DNA of 64,000 nt from Brevibacterium pigmentatum (GCF_011617465.1 NZ_CP050153.1:868001-932000), one strand, 5' to 3'. Shown: positions 9,369 to 21,037, counted from the first letter of the stretch. Made by a program: numbers and translations. Notes: generated by a model from the letters alone, not told the origin.

Positions 9369-10286
9369 TCAGGCTCGGGTCCGCTCCGTCAGGACTGCGA
9401 TGTCCTCCGGACGCACCCGACAGCAGCCGCCGATGATCCGCGCACCGAGGCGGGTCCACTCCGCCACCGGCCACGAACCGACACCGGCTTCCGCGCCGTC
9501 GCGCCAGGTCAGGGTCTTCGCGTCGTAGATCTCACCCGAGTTCGGATAGGCGATGAGCGGCAGATCCGTGTGCCGGGACAGTTCTCTCAGTGCCGGAGTC
9601 ACCAGGGATGGGCGCACACAGTTGACTCCGATCGCCTGCACACTCGCCGAGGCGGCCGCCGCCTCCGCGAGCTCCGCCAAGGTGCTGCCGTCGGGCAAGG
9701 TCGGGACGTTCGTGTCCGTGCCGGTCTGTAGAGTCACGGTCACCCAGGAGGGAAGTCCGGTCTCGTCTGTCAGGCCGATGATCGCTGCGATCTCGTCGAG
9801 GCGCGGCTGGGTTTCGATGGCGAGCAGGTCCGCTCCCGCCTCGGCGAGGGCAGCGATGCGCGGACGATGGAAGGCAGTGTATTCGGACGAGGACAAGCGG
9901 TAGTCGCCGGTGTATTCGGCACCGTCGCCCAGAGCTGCGCCGTAGGGGCCGACGGAACCGGCGGTGAGGACGTCTCTGCGTTCTGCGGCACTGCGCGCGA
10001 CTCTCACGCTGTCGGTGATGATCCGGTTGCCTTCCGCGACGCTGATTCCTGCTTCGACGAAGCCCGTCGGCGTCGCCTGGTAACTCGCGGTCGTAAGGAT
10101 GCGGGCACCGGCATCAGCGAAGGCGGAGTGCACTGCCAGCAGGGTGTCCGGATCACGGCGGATGAGCTCGGCCGACCACAGGGCGTGGCCGAGGTCGATG
10201 CCGCGATCTTCGGCGGCGCTGCCCAGACCGCCGTCGATGACGATGGGGGCGGCCTCGGAGAGGGTGAGCATCTGGGTGAACGTCAT
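9369..10286 (-). CDS. mmuM: Homocysteine S-methyltransferase
   Basis: Transfers a methyl group from S-methylmethionine (or SAM) to homocysteine, yielding methionine. The 305-residue protein carries the three zinc cysteines of the family in GVNC and GGCC (C-terminal third) and the N-terminal IDGGLGSAAEDRG. No associated permease gene is seen. The ATG at 10286 is followed at once by family-specific sequence, and lies only 21 bases from the divergent tgt start, with overlapping -10-like sequences between them and no room for a ribosome-binding site. The mRNA is therefore probably leaderless. Confidence 0.92.
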   Translation of the reverse strand: MTFTQMLTLSEAAPIVIDGGLGSAAEDRGIDLGHALWSAELIRRDPDTLLAVHSAFADAGARILTTASYQATPTGFVEAGISVAEGNRIITDSVRVARSAAERRDVLTAGSVGPYGAALGDGAEYTGDYRLSSSEYTAFHRPRIAALAEAGADLLAIETQPRLDEIAAIIGLTDETGLPSWVTVTLQTGTDTNVPTLPDGSTLAELAEAAAASASVQAIGVNCVRPSLVTPALRELSRHTDLPLIAYPNSGEIYDAKTLTWRDGAEAGVGSWPVAEWTRLGARIIGGCCRVRPEDIAVLTERTRA

Positions 10287-10290
10287 GGAC

Positions 10291-11564
<1,274 letters not shown>

Positions 11565-11641
11565 GCGCGCTTCCGGCAGCCACTGCGGTGGCCCGGCCCC
11601 ACGCGCTGCCGCCCGCAGGTGAGTCATCGACTTCTGATCAG

Positions 11642-11684
11642 CGCATCGAGTTCTATCCCGATGACCTGATCGGAACTCGATGCG
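11642..11684. repeat. 12-bp inverted repeat between convergent tgt and yhhQ
   Basis: The arms CGCATCGAGTTC (11642-11653) and GAACTCGATGCG (11673-11684) enclose 19 bases. A third related copy, GAAACTCGATG, follows at about 11695. It lies in the 195-base gap between two convergent genes and may act as a bidirectional terminator, though there is no U-tract. Confidence 0.5.
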
Positions 11685-11759
11685 TCCAGTGACGAAACTC
11701 GATGACACTTGCCGCTGAGCAGTTTTCGTCCGGGGCCGGCCACACTGCGTCCGGTTCGC

Positions 11760-12518
11760 CTAAGCCCTGGCGGAGTCGAGTTCGTAGCTGGGTTCGTGGC
11801 GTTTGACGAGCTTGATGACCCGATACGTCACGGGCAGGAAGATGATCTCGACGGCGACCTTGTAGACGAAGCCGACGATGATGTAGTTGAGGAAGTCGAG
11901 CCCCGGGATGACCCCGGCGAAGGCGATGACGCAGAACAGCAGGGTGTCGACGAACTCGCCGACACCGGTCGACGTGAGCAGCCGCACCCACAGCTTCGAC
12001 TCGCCCATCCGCTTCTTCACTGCCACGAGCACCCAGGAGTTGAGCAGCTGACCGACGAAGTAGCCGACGAGGGAGGCCGCGACGATGCGAGGGTAGAAGC
12101 CGAGCACAGCGGCGAAGGCGTCCTGGTTCTCGTAGCCGGGCCCCGGAGGCGAGATGAGCACGAGCCAGAAGACGAAGGTGGCCAGTATCTGCAGGGCGAA
12201 ACCGGTGATCACGGCCTTGCGAGCGGCTTTGAAGCCGTAGACCTCGCTGATCACATCGCCGAGGATGTAGGCGATGGGGAAGAGGAACGCGCCGCCGTCG
12301 GTGACTACGGGTCCGAAGCCGATGACCTTCGTGGCCGAGATATTCGAGATGATGAGCACCGCGCAGAACACGGCGAGGAAGACCGCATAGTAGCGGCCCC
12401 GAGAGGAAGCGAAAGCTGCGAACCGTGCAGCCGAGGTGGTGTGCGCCGGATCGGGGGTGCGACCCGGCTGCCCAGACTCAGACTCGGAACGCCCAGACTC
12501 AGGACTCTTCTGCGACAA
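11760..12518 (-). CDS. yhhQ: Queuosine precursor transporter, VUT/YhhQ family
   Basis: An integral membrane protein with about six hydrophobic helices (YYAVFLAVFCAVLIISNISATKVI, FLFPIAYILGDVISEVYGFKAARK and so on). The EVYGFKAAR segment and WVLVAVKKRMGESKLWVRLLTSTGVGEFVDT block are typical of YhhQ. It likely imports preQ0/preQ1 or queuine for tgt. The start is uncertain: ATG at 12560 overlaps the upstream peptidase gene by 62 bases. TTG at 12518 has a strong GGAGGAAAGGA ribosome-binding sequence about 8 bases upstream and is preferred here; the N-terminus is then a short Ser/Pro/Glu-rich tail. It is co-directional with the M3 gene. Confidence 0.85.
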   Translation of the reverse strand: MSQKSPESGRSESESGQPGRTPDPAHTTSAARFAAFASSRGRYYAVFLAVFCAVLIISNISATKVIGFGPVVTDGGAFLFPIAYILGDVISEVYGFKAARKAVITGFALQILATFVFWLVLISPPGPGYENQDAFAAVLGFYPRIVAASLVGYFVGQLLNSWVLVAVKKRMGESKLWVRLLTSTGVGEFVDTLLFCVIAFAGVIPGLDFLNYIIVGFVYKVAVEIIFLPVTYRVIKLVKRHEPSYELDSARA

Positions 12519-15081
12519 CGGTGATTTCCTTTCCTCCGGTGACCGTGAGCAGCTGCTCATACGTCAGGGGCACCATCGAATTCGGTGTCCCCGCGCCGGC
12601 CCAGAGAACAGGATAGTCCTTCAGCGACACATCGACGTAGGTGGGAATCGGGTTCGGATGACCGCAGGGTGCGACCCCGCCGATGACCTGCCCCGTGGCC
12701 TCGCGAACGAGTTCCTTCGACGCCCGGTCGAGGGAGTCGACGCCGATGAGGTCGGCGACATGCGTGGTGTCGACCCGGTGAGCGCCCGAGGCCATGATGA
12801 GTACGGGTTCACCGCCGGAGGAGAAGATGAGGCTGTTCGCGATCGCTCCGACCTCGATGCCCAGGGCTTCGGCCGCCGCGGCTGCCGTCGGCGTCGAGCC
12901 GTCGAAGATCTCGATGCGCGGGTCGATCCCGGCGGCCGAGAGATCGGCGGCGACCGCCTCGTGGTTGGGATGATCCCACCTCGCCGAGGCGGCTCCGGGC
13001 TCGGTCTCGGCCGTGGCCTCCGCGTCCTCGTCGTCGACCTCGGTGACGGGTTCGGCGAGACCGCGACGGCGCAGCAGGGGAGCGACATCCGGGCGGGTGC
13101 CGAAGAAGCGTTCGATCGCTGCCATCGGGTCGACCGAATAGCCGGGGGCGAGGATGGCTTCGCGGAAGGCATCGCCGGCCTCCCGATTGAGTCCGCCTTG
13201 GTCCTCGAACCATTCGCTCACCCAGGCGGCGATGACCTCGGAGTAGAGGTAGGAGTAGTAGCCGGCGGCATAACCGGAGGCGAAGATGTGACCGAAATAC
13301 GTCGACCGATAGCGCGGCGGCACGAGCGGGGAGAACCCGGCCGCGGCGAGCACCTCGGATTCGAAGGACAGCACTTCGGTGATGTGCTCGCCCGCCTCGA
13401 GCGAATGCCAGGACAGGTCGAGCATGGCGGCAGCGAGATATTCGATCGTGTCGAAGCCCTGGCCGAACTTCTCACTGGCGATGAGCGCATCGACGAGTTC
13501 GGCAGGCATCGGCTCACCCGTGTCGACGTGCTTGGCGAAGTGGGGAAGGACCTGCGGGTGGAAGCGCCACATCTCATTGAGCTGGGACGGGAACTCGACG
13601 TAGTCGCGGGGGACGGCGGTGCCTGCCGTCGACGGGTAGGTGGAGTTCGCGAAGAGGCCGTGGAGGACGTGGCCGAATTCGTGGAAGAACGTCGTCAGCT
13701 CGGTCGGATTGAGCAGGGTGGGCCGACCCGGACCGGGCTTGGCGAGGTTGAGCGAGAGGGTGACGACCGGGTGCAACCCTGTCAGTCGGGAGGCGGGAAC
13801 CAACTGATCCATCCAGGCTCCGCCGCGCTTCGTGTCCCGGGCGTACGGGTCGATGAGCACGAGGCCCAAGGGACGTTCGGTGACGTCGGTGACCTCATAG
13901 ACGCGGACGTCCTCATGCCAAGCGGTGACGCCGTCATAGGGGGCGAAGGTGATTCCGTACAGTCCGGTGGCGGCTCGGAAGACACCCTCGGTGAGGACGG
14001 TGTCGAATTCGAAGTACTTGGCCACCTCGTCGGGGTCGATGCCGAACTCGTCGGCGCGGTACTTCGCGAGGTAGTACTTGACGTCTTCGGCTGCGACGTC
14101 CTCGAGGTCGTAGCGCTGCTTGACCTGTGCCAGCTCCTCATCGAGTTGGGCGTTCGCGGGACTGATGAGGGAGGAGACGATATCGGCGGCCGCATCGGGG
14201 TTGCCGGCGGTCTGATTGTCGATGGCGAACGACGAGTAGGAGGGGTATCCGAGCAGATGCGCCTTCAGTGCACGCAGCGCCGTGGTGTCTGCCACCTGGG
14301 TGCGGGTGTCGCCGTCGCCGCCGCGGGATCCGCGCGCCATCGAGTTGTTCAGCACGTGCCGACGCGTCTGTGCTGAGTTCAAGGACTCGAGCACACCCTG
14401 TTGGGTGAAGTTGTTCAAGGGCAGCAGGTAGCCGTCGACGCCGCGATCGGCGGCACGACTCTCCGCCGCCGCGATCTGATCGTCATTCATTCCGGCCAGG
14501 GACTCGGCTTCGCTGACGTGCACAGCCAACTCGCGCGTATCGAGCTGCAGGGCACGGGAGAAGGAGTTCTCCAGCGTGGTCAGTTCGCCCGCGATCGTGG
14601 CCATCTGCGCTCGTTCGTCCTCGCCGAGGCGGGCTCCCGCACGCACGAAGTGATCGATGGTCAGTTCGTGCTGACGTTTGTCCTCGGGGTTGAGGTCGGA
14701 GACCGAGACCTGTTCGATGCGGTGGAAGAGGTCGACGTTGAGCAGGAGCTCGGTCTCGGCGGCCGACAGGAGTTCCCAGGTCTCGCCGATGGCGTCGGTG
14801 AGTTCGGGACGCAGATGATTCGATTCGATGGCTGCGGCGACGGAGGCGATGCGGGTCATCGGCACGGACGCGGATTCGAACCTCACGGTGGTGGAGAAGA
14901 ACGTGGACTCGGCGTCATCGGCGACGATCGCAGCCACCTCGGCGCGGGCGAAATCGGTGGCCGTGTGAACCGCGGTCAGCAGCGTCTCCGGGGTGACCGC
15001 CGCGAAGTCGGGGAGCGAATAGTCGGTCTGTGGGTCGAGGAACGCTTCCCAGACATCGATGCCGTTCGGATCTGCGCTCAT
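12499..15081 (-). CDS. M3 family metallopeptidase fused to a C-terminal YbaK/EbsC deacylase domain
   Basis: An 860-residue two-domain protein. Residues 1 to about 685 are an oligopeptidase of the M3 (Dcp/PrlC-like) family, with the zinc motif HEFGH at residues 467-471 (bases 13669-13683) inside ELTTFFHEFGHVLHG and the downstream PSQLNEMW region. After an acidic linker (VTEVDDEDAEATAETEP) residues about 705-855 form a YbaK-type aminoacyl-tRNA deacylase domain, with the VIGGVAPCGHP loop typical of the family. The frame is continuous with no stop between the domains. A fusion of peptide cleavage to tRNA proofreading is unusual. Start ATG 15081 has only a weak ribosome-binding sequence. yhhQ overlaps the 3' end. 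Confidence 0.9.
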   Translation of the reverse strand: MSADPNGIDVWEAFLDPQTDYSLPDFAAVTPETLLTAVHTATDFARAEVAAIVADDAESTFFSTTVRFESASVPMTRIASVAAAIESNHLRPELTDAIGETWELLSAAETELLLNVDLFHRIEQVSVSDLNPEDKRQHELTIDHFVRAGARLGEDERAQMATIAGELTTLENSFSRALQLDTRELAVHVSEAESLAGMNDDQIAAAESRAADRGVDGYLLPLNNFTQQGVLESLNSAQTRRHVLNNSMARGSRGGDGDTRTQVADTTALRALKAHLLGYPSYSSFAIDNQTAGNPDAAADIVSSLISPANAQLDEELAQVKQRYDLEDVAAEDVKYYLAKYRADEFGIDPDEVAKYFEFDTVLTEGVFRAATGLYGITFAPYDGVTAWHEDVRVYEVTDVTERPLGLVLIDPYARDTKRGGAWMDQLVPASRLTGLHPVVTLSLNLAKPGPGRPTLLNPTELTTFFHEFGHVLHGLFANSTYPSTAGTAVPRDYVEFPSQLNEMWRFHPQVLPHFAKHVDTGEPMPAELVDALIASEKFGQGFDTIEYLAAAMLDLSWHSLEAGEHITEVLSFESEVLAAAGFSPLVPPRYRSTYFGHIFASGYAAGYYSYLYSEVIAAWVSEWFEDQGGLNREAGDAFREAILAPGYSVDPMAAIERFFGTRPDVAPLLRRRGLAEPVTEVDDEDAEATAETEPGAASARWDHPNHEAVAADLSAAGIDPRIEIFDGSTPTAAAAAEALGIEVGAIANSLIFSSGGEPVLIMASGAHRVDTTHVADLIGVDSLDRASKELVREATGQVIGGVAPCGHPNPIPTYVDVSLKDYPVLWAGAGTPNSMVPLTYEQLLTVTGGKEITVVAEES

Positions 15082-15162
15082 TCTCGACGATTCACTTTCT
15101 TAGCGGTTGAGTGTTCGCTCCGATCCTAACGTGAGTCAGCCGACCAGTGCATGATCGCTGGT

Positions 15163-15168
15163 TACACT
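15163..15168 (+). promoter_or_regulatory. -10 element (TACACT) of a leaderless gene
   Basis: TACACT is separated by exactly 7 bases from the ATG at 15176, with no Shine-Dalgarno, so the transcript probably begins at the start codon. Confidence 0.55.
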
Positions 15169-15175
15169 GGTTTCC

Positions 15176-16246
15176 ATGGGCACTGGGCAGGGCAAGTCCC
15201 TCACACTCAACAGCGCGTTCCGGCTCGGTTTCACCGGCGCCTTGGGCGTGGGGTTGGCGATCGTGGTGATGACGGCGCTGCAGTCCGTGGCGACCGTGAT
15301 CATCTACATCGGTCTGGCGCTGTTCCTCGCGCTCGGTCTCGAACCGATCGTGCAGTGGTTCGTCGATCGGAAGGTGCCGCGGTCACTGTCGGTGCTCATC
15401 GTCATCGTGGCCTTCATCCTCATCGTCGTCGGCGCCGCGCTGCTCATCGCCCCGGCCGTGATCAGTCAGATCCAGACGTTCGTCGCCGATCTGCCCGGGA
15501 TCGTGGGGAACCTCGCGACGACCGGGTGGGTGACGGAGCTCGAGGAGCAGTTCACCGGCGCGATCGACATCGATGCGGTGTTCGCCAACATTTCGGCATG
15601 GGCTTCGGACCCGAAGAATGTGCTCTCCCTCGGCGGCGGCGTCGTGTCGATTGGGGCGGGGATACTCAGCTTTCTCACTGGCGTGATCATCGTCGTCATC
15701 CTCACCATCTACTTCGCGGTGTCCATGCCGACGATCAAATCCGCGATGTTCTCCCTGGTCGTGGCCTCATCGCGGCCGACCGTCGAATCCGTCACCGAGG
15801 AGGTCACCCGATCCATCGGACGCTACGTCCTCGGTCAGGTGTCGTTGGGCGTCATCAACGGCGTGTGTTCGGCGATCTTCCTCACCATCATCGGTGCCCC
15901 CCTGCCGGCGCTGCTGGCGTTCGTGGCGTTCCTGTCCTCGCTCATCCCCCTGGTCGGTCCGATCACCGGTTCGATCATCATCACCGCTTCCTGTCTCATG
16001 GTCTCGCCCGGGCTGGGCATCACTGCAGGCATCTACTACCTCGTGTACATGCAGGTCGAGGCGTATCTGCTCAGCCCGCGGATCATGAACGCCGCGGTCG
16101 ACGTGCCCGGAGCCCTCGTCATCATCGCCGCCATCGCCGGTGGAACCTTAGGCGGTGTGCTCGGTGCGGTGGTCGCGGTGCCGGTGGCCGCCTCGGCGCT
16201 CATCATCATCCGCAAAGTCGTCGTTCCGGCGCAGGCGAAGAAGTAG
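15176..16246 (+). CDS. AI-2E family transporter (PerM/UPF0118)
   Basis: A 356-residue integral membrane protein with the family layout: paired N-terminal helices (residues 15-40 and 75-100), a soluble middle segment with amphipathic helices, then a C-terminal bundle including GQVSLGVINGVCSAIF, LLAFVAFLSSLIPLVGPITGSI and VQVEAYLLSPRIMN-type sequence (MQVEAYLLSPRIMN is visible). Members have been linked to AI-2 or ion export, but most, probably including this one, have unknown cargo. Single gene, convergent with a small membrane-protein gene. Confidence 0.9.
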   Translation: MGTGQGKSLTLNSAFRLGFTGALGVGLAIVVMTALQSVATVIIYIGLALFLALGLEPIVQWFVDRKVPRSLSVLIVIVAFILIVVGAALLIAPAVISQIQTFVADLPGIVGNLATTGWVTELEEQFTGAIDIDAVFANISAWASDPKNVLSLGGGVVSIGAGILSFLTGVIIVVILTIYFAVSMPTIKSAMFSLVVASSRPTVESVTEEVTRSIGRYVLGQVSLGVINGVCSAIFLTIIGAPLPALLAFVAFLSSLIPLVGPITGSIIITASCLMVSPGLGITAGIYYLVYMQVEAYLLSPRIMNAAVDVPGALVIIAAIAGGTLGGVLGAVVAVPVAASALIIIRKVVVPAQAKK

Positions 16247-16263
16247 GAACGGCGGATCGGACC

Positions 16264-16485
16264 TCAGCCGTGGTCGTCGTTGCTGCCGGAATCGATTCGG
16301 GTGACGAGGACGTGGATGATGAGCTTGACGATGAAATAGGCGCCGAAATAGGCGACTGCCGCGAACACGAGGCTCATGAGCAGGTTCCCGTCACCGCCGA
16401 GACGGGGCAGCACGACGAAGATGGCTGCGGTGATCGCCGCGAGATACGGGATCAGTCGGAGGACGGGGGATTCGGGCTCGCTCAT
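16264..16485 (-). CDS. Small membrane protein of unknown function
   Basis: A 73-residue protein with two hydrophobic stretches (LIPYLAAITAAIFVVLP and LLMSLVFAAVAYFGAYFIVKLIIHVLV) and a polar, acidic C-terminal tail. I do not recognise a named family. ATG 16485 was chosen because it gives a compact two-helix protein; upstream in-frame codons run into the promoter of the divergent acetyltransferase. It ends 17 bases from the convergent transporter. Confidence 0.65.
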   Translation of the reverse strand: MSEPESPVLRLIPYLAAITAAIFVVLPRLGGDGNLLMSLVFAAVAYFGAYFIVKLIIHVLVTRIDSGSNDDHG

Positions 16486-16530
16486 GGGCCTGAGTCTAGC
16501 AACGGGGTACCGAAGCATCGATGCGGAGTC

Positions 16531-16536
16531 TAGGGT
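16531..16536 (+). promoter_or_regulatory. -10 element (TAGGGT) of a leaderless gene
   Basis: TAGGGT lies exactly 7 bases upstream of the ATG at 16544. The intervening bases contain GGAG but too close to the start to decide between leaderless and leadered translation. Confidence 0.45.
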
Positions 16537-16543
16537 GGAGCCC

Positions 16544-17014
16544 ATGACTGAAGCCGACTGGAGGGCTCAGCGCGACGAGGCCGTGCCTAAGGAAGTGGAA
16601 CGGCTGCTCGCAACCGCGCCAGAATGGTTCGGCAGACCCAAATCCAACGCCGAATACATCGACGACGCGCGCCGCATGGAGACGTGGACGGTCCGCGACG
16701 AACGTGGCCGAGTCGTCGGAATCACGCTGGTGACGCATCATTTCCCGCAGACCAGTGAAATCCATTTCACCGTCGTCGACCGCTCCTTCCACGGCGGGGG
16801 AGTCGGAACTGCGATGATCGAGGCCATCATCGAGGATGTGCGGGCCCGAGGGGCGCGGCTGCTCGAAGTGAAGACCTTGGGTCCGTCGAAGGACGATCCG
16901 AACTATGCGCGGACCCGTCACTTCTACGAGAAGATGGGCTTCCTGCCTCTGGAGGAGACCGACCTGTGGGGAGCGGACACGCCCTGCCTGATCATGGTGA
17001 AGCCCTTGGTATGA
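16544..17014 (+). CDS. GNAT family N-acetyltransferase
   Basis: A 156-residue acetyltransferase. The acetyl-CoA binding region is seen in VVDRSFHGGGVGTAMIEAIIEDVRARGARLLEVKTLG (a variant of the Q/RxxGxG/A signature), followed by the ARTRHFYEKMGFLPLEE tail shared by many GNATs. Substrate unknown. ATG 16544 is supported by the -10 element and by the ATGA overlap with the next gene. First gene of a four-gene overlapping cluster. Confidence 0.87.
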   Translation: MTEADWRAQRDEAVPKEVERLLATAPEWFGRPKSNAEYIDDARRMETWTVRDERGRVVGITLVTHHFPQTSEIHFTVVDRSFHGGGVGTAMIEAIIEDVRARGARLLEVKTLGPSKDDPNYARTRHFYEKMGFLPLEETDLWGADTPCLIMVKPLV

Positions 17015-17565
17015 CACTGCCGAATTGGCCCCGAGTTCCTCCAGCCCATGGGGCGATTCAGCTGCGTCCGGTCGAACAGCGTGACCTAGAAATGGCACGA
17101 AAGCTGTCGGCCGACCCCTACGTGCCGTTGACCGGTTCGCTGCCAGGCAATGCAAGCAAAGCGGAAGCGAGTTCTTGGGTCCGACGACAGCAGGGACGCG
17201 ACGCAGAAGGCCGGGGGTTCTCCTTCGTCATCGCGCGCCAAGACGATGATTATGCCGTCGGCCACTGTGGTCTGTGGCTGAAAGATCTCGACAGAGGTCG
17301 CGCGACCGTCGGCTATGCCATCGTGCCCTCCGAAAGAGGGCAAGGGTACGCAGCAGACGCCCTTATTGCGTTGACGGATTTTGCTCTGTCGATTCCTGAG
17401 GTCCAGCGCATCGATCTGTATATCGAACCCTGGAACGTCCCGTCTCTTCGCACGGCTGAGCGCGGGGGATATCTCCGCGGTCAGCTGGTTGTGGAGCACC
17501 AGACAATCGGTGGGAGACTCCGCGACGTAGTCGAATATTCGATTTGGAGACCGATTGATGACTGA
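17011..17565 (+). CDS. GNAT family N-acetyltransferase, RimJ/RimL type
   Basis: A 184-residue acetyltransferase starting at an ATG that overlaps the previous stop (ATGA). IQLRPVEQRDLEMARKLSAD begins the fold, the acetyl-CoA loop is VPSERGQGYAADAL, and the IDLYIEPWNVPSLRTAERGGYLRGQ segment is typical of the RimJ/RimL ribosomal-protein or amino-sugar acetyltransferases. Base composition falls here: A/T-ending codons are clearly more frequent than in flanking genes. Coupled to the downstream HAD gene by an 8-base overlap. Confidence 0.87.
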   Translation: MTLPNWPRVPPAHGAIQLRPVEQRDLEMARKLSADPYVPLTGSLPGNASKAEASSWVRRQQGRDAEGRGFSFVIARQDDDYAVGHCGLWLKDLDRGRATVGYAIVPSERGQGYAADALIALTDFALSIPEVQRIDLYIEPWNVPSLRTAERGGYLRGQLVVEHQTIGGRLRDVVEYSIWRPIDD

Positions 17566-18232
17566 CTTCTCCAGAGCCGACATCCGAGCCGTAGTCTTCG
17601 ACGTCGGTGAAACTCTTGTCGACGAGACTCGGATGTGGGCCGACCATGCGGCACGTGCTGGAGCGACGTCTTTGACGTTCTTCGCTGTGCTTGGGGTGCT
17701 GATTGAACGAGGAGACGACCACAGTGGTATCTGGACCGAGCTCGGACTACATCCACCTGCTGGACTGACTCAAACTGAACCTGTCGATCTGTACCCAGAC
17801 GCGTTCGACTGTACTGAGACCATTCGGGCGACGGACACGATAGTGGGAATCGCCGGAAACCAACCTGCTGGGCTCGCTCGGCGATTGAGCAGTACGTGGG
17901 TCCCTGTCGACTTCATAGCTTCTTCGTCCGAGTGGGGAGTGAAGAAGCCGTCGAAAGGGTTCTTTGCTCGGGTGATCGATGCTGCAGCAGTGCCCGAAAA
18001 CCAGATCCTCTATGTCGGCGATCGGGTCGATAACGACATCGCACCGGCCAACTCAATGGGTATTCGGACGGCATTCCTGATGAGAGGCCCATGGGCGCAT
18101 ATTCAGCGGCATCGTCCTGAAGCCGAACTCGCCGACCTGAAACTCGATTCGCTGGAACAGCTGCGCGACATTTTTATTGACGCGGCGAATCAACCGGATG
18201 CGGAATGCGGCGACGGCGGAGATGTCAGCTGA
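17558..18232 (+). CDS. HAD superfamily hydrolase
   Basis: A 224-residue haloacid-dehalogenase-type phosphatase. Motif I is VVFDVGETLVDE with the nucleophile Asp; in most relatives the +2 residue is also Asp, but here it is Gly (DVGET), as in a subset of HAD proteins. Motif III Lys is in WGVKKPSKGFF and motif IV in ILYVGDRVDNDI. Start at ATG 17558; TTG 17555 is also in frame. It overlaps the genes on both sides. Codon use is lower in GC than the surrounding genome, as for its neighbours. The Asp-to-Gly change makes phosphatase activity uncertain. Confidence 0.85.
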   Translation: MTDFSRADIRAVVFDVGETLVDETRMWADHAARAGATSLTFFAVLGVLIERGDDHSGIWTELGLHPPAGLTQTEPVDLYPDAFDCTETIRATDTIVGIAGNQPAGLARRLSSTWVPVDFIASSSEWGVKKPSKGFFARVIDAAAVPENQILYVGDRVDNDIAPANSMGIRTAFLMRGPWAHIQRHRPEAELADLKLDSLEQLRDIFIDAANQPDAECGDGGDVS

Positions 18233-18836
18233 GTCCCTCGACCTTGTCTACCCCTTCACCGGTCGCTGGCTTGTCCAGAACAGCCCGGCCGACCAGGTAC
18301 CCAGCCACGGCACAACCCGGTTCGCGACCTCGTACGCGATCGACTTCGTGCCGGTCGATCACTCGGGCCGATCGGCCGCGTTCGGAATCACCTCGCTGTT
18401 TCGCCCCGAACCTCCGGAGCAGTTCATAGGTTTCGGCCGCAGTGTGCTCGCCCCTATCGACGGCACTGTTGTCGCCATCCACGACGCAGCGACCGATCAT
18501 CCTGCGTACCGTGGTCTGCCTTCGCTCGGCTACGCAATGACTCAACGCAGCCGAGTCGAGGCCGGGTGGCTCGCGCTCGCCGGGAATCACGTCATGATCC
18601 GAACCGGTGCCTTCGTTGTGGCACTCTGCCACCTCCAGCAGGGAAGCGTCCAAGTCCAGGTCGGACAGACTGTCCAGACAGGTGAGAGACTCGGGCGCTG
18701 CGGGAACTCAGGCAACAGCACCGAGCCTCATCTGCATGTCCAGGCGATCAGCAGTCTTGACCTTGCATGCGCCGACGCTGTGCCGATTCGGTTCGGCGGA
18801 ACTCTCCCGCCCACTGGTGCCATCGTCGATCTGTGA
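18222..18836 (+). CDS. M23 (LytM-type) peptidase-domain protein without signal peptide
   Basis: A 204-residue protein whose C-terminal half is an M23 fold: GNHVMIRTGAFVVALCHLQQGSVQVQVGQTVQTGERLGRCGNSGNSTEPHLHVQ, including the final HxH pair of the zinc site. The upstream His/Asp ligands map to the TSYAIDFVPVD region, where a canonical HxxxD is not obvious. No signal peptide or membrane helix is visible, which is odd for a peptidoglycan hydrolase. ATG 18222 overlaps the HAD stop by 11 bases. It is the last gene of the lower-GC GNAT-GNAT-HAD-M23 run. Confidence 0.8.
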   Translation: MSAESLDLVYPFTGRWLVQNSPADQVPSHGTTRFATSYAIDFVPVDHSGRSAAFGITSLFRPEPPEQFIGFGRSVLAPIDGTVVAIHDAATDHPAYRGLPSLGYAMTQRSRVEAGWLALAGNHVMIRTGAFVVALCHLQQGSVQVQVGQTVQTGERLGRCGNSGNSTEPHLHVQAISSLDLACADAVPIRFGGTLPPTGAIVDL

Positions 18837-19004
18837 GCGCCGGCTGAGCCTTCGGCGACCACCTGCGAACTCCCTCAACGGCTATTGTCCGCACCCCGGT
18901 TCCGACCTAAGGTGAGAGGACACGGACATATCCGCTCCGCGCCTCCGACCGCCATCGGACGAGGCACGTGTTGTGGGGTGGATGGACTCACACGAAGGAG
19001 TGTC

Positions 19005-20527
<1,523 letters not shown>

Positions 20528-20528
<1 letters not shown>

Positions 20529-20947
20529 TGAGTGATTTAGCCGAAACAGCCGCACTCGAGTCGACACCGACGATCGAGGGCGAAGAGAAATCGCGGGTGG
20601 CGATGACTCAGGCCGCTATCGACCTGCTTGCCAGCCTCGTCGACAAACACGGACAGCTCATGTTCCACCAGTCCGGCGGCTGCTGTGACGGTTCGTCGCC
20701 CATATGCTTCCCCGAAGGTGATTTCCTCACCTCGGAAGCCGATGTGCTGCTCGGCCACTTCGAACTGCCCATCGACGATGCCGAGAAGGCCGGACTGGAC
20801 TTCTGGATGTCGACGGAACAGTTCGAGTACTGGAAGCACACGCATCTGACGATCGATGTGGTGCCGGGCCGGGGGAGCGGCTTCAGCGTCGAATCGCCGA
20901 CGGGGAACCGCTTCATCATCCGCTCGACGCTCATGGACGTCGGCTGA
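20528..20947 (+). CDS. DUF779 domain-containing protein
   Basis: A 139-residue soluble protein of the DUF779 family. The family core LMFHQSGGCCDGSSPICF with three closely spaced Cys is present. The gene overlaps the aldehyde dehydrogenase stop by one base, the arrangement seen across actinobacteria and proteobacteria. A role as an accessory or redox partner of the dehydrogenase is plausible, but unproven to my knowledge. A strong stem-loop follows. Confidence 0.9.
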
Positions 20948-20973
20948 AGCAGGGTGCGTCCGCGTTTCCTGCG

Positions 20974-21037
20974 CGATTGTTTGGTCGATCCACGGTGTTC
21001 TGCTCGCAGAAATCGCCGTGGATCGACCTGACAATCG
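20974..21037. terminator. Long imperfect stem-loop between DUF779 and CMD genes
   Basis: The arms 20974-20995 and 21016-21037 pair over 22 bp with two mismatches around a 20-base loop that contains its own TCTGC/GCAGA pair. It lies between convergent genes and probably terminates both. Confidence 0.7.

Noticed and set aside
12436..14376. A 646-codon plus-strand open frame over the M3-YbaK gene
   Set aside because: Antisense shadow; the minus strand carries clear HEFGH and YbaK motifs.
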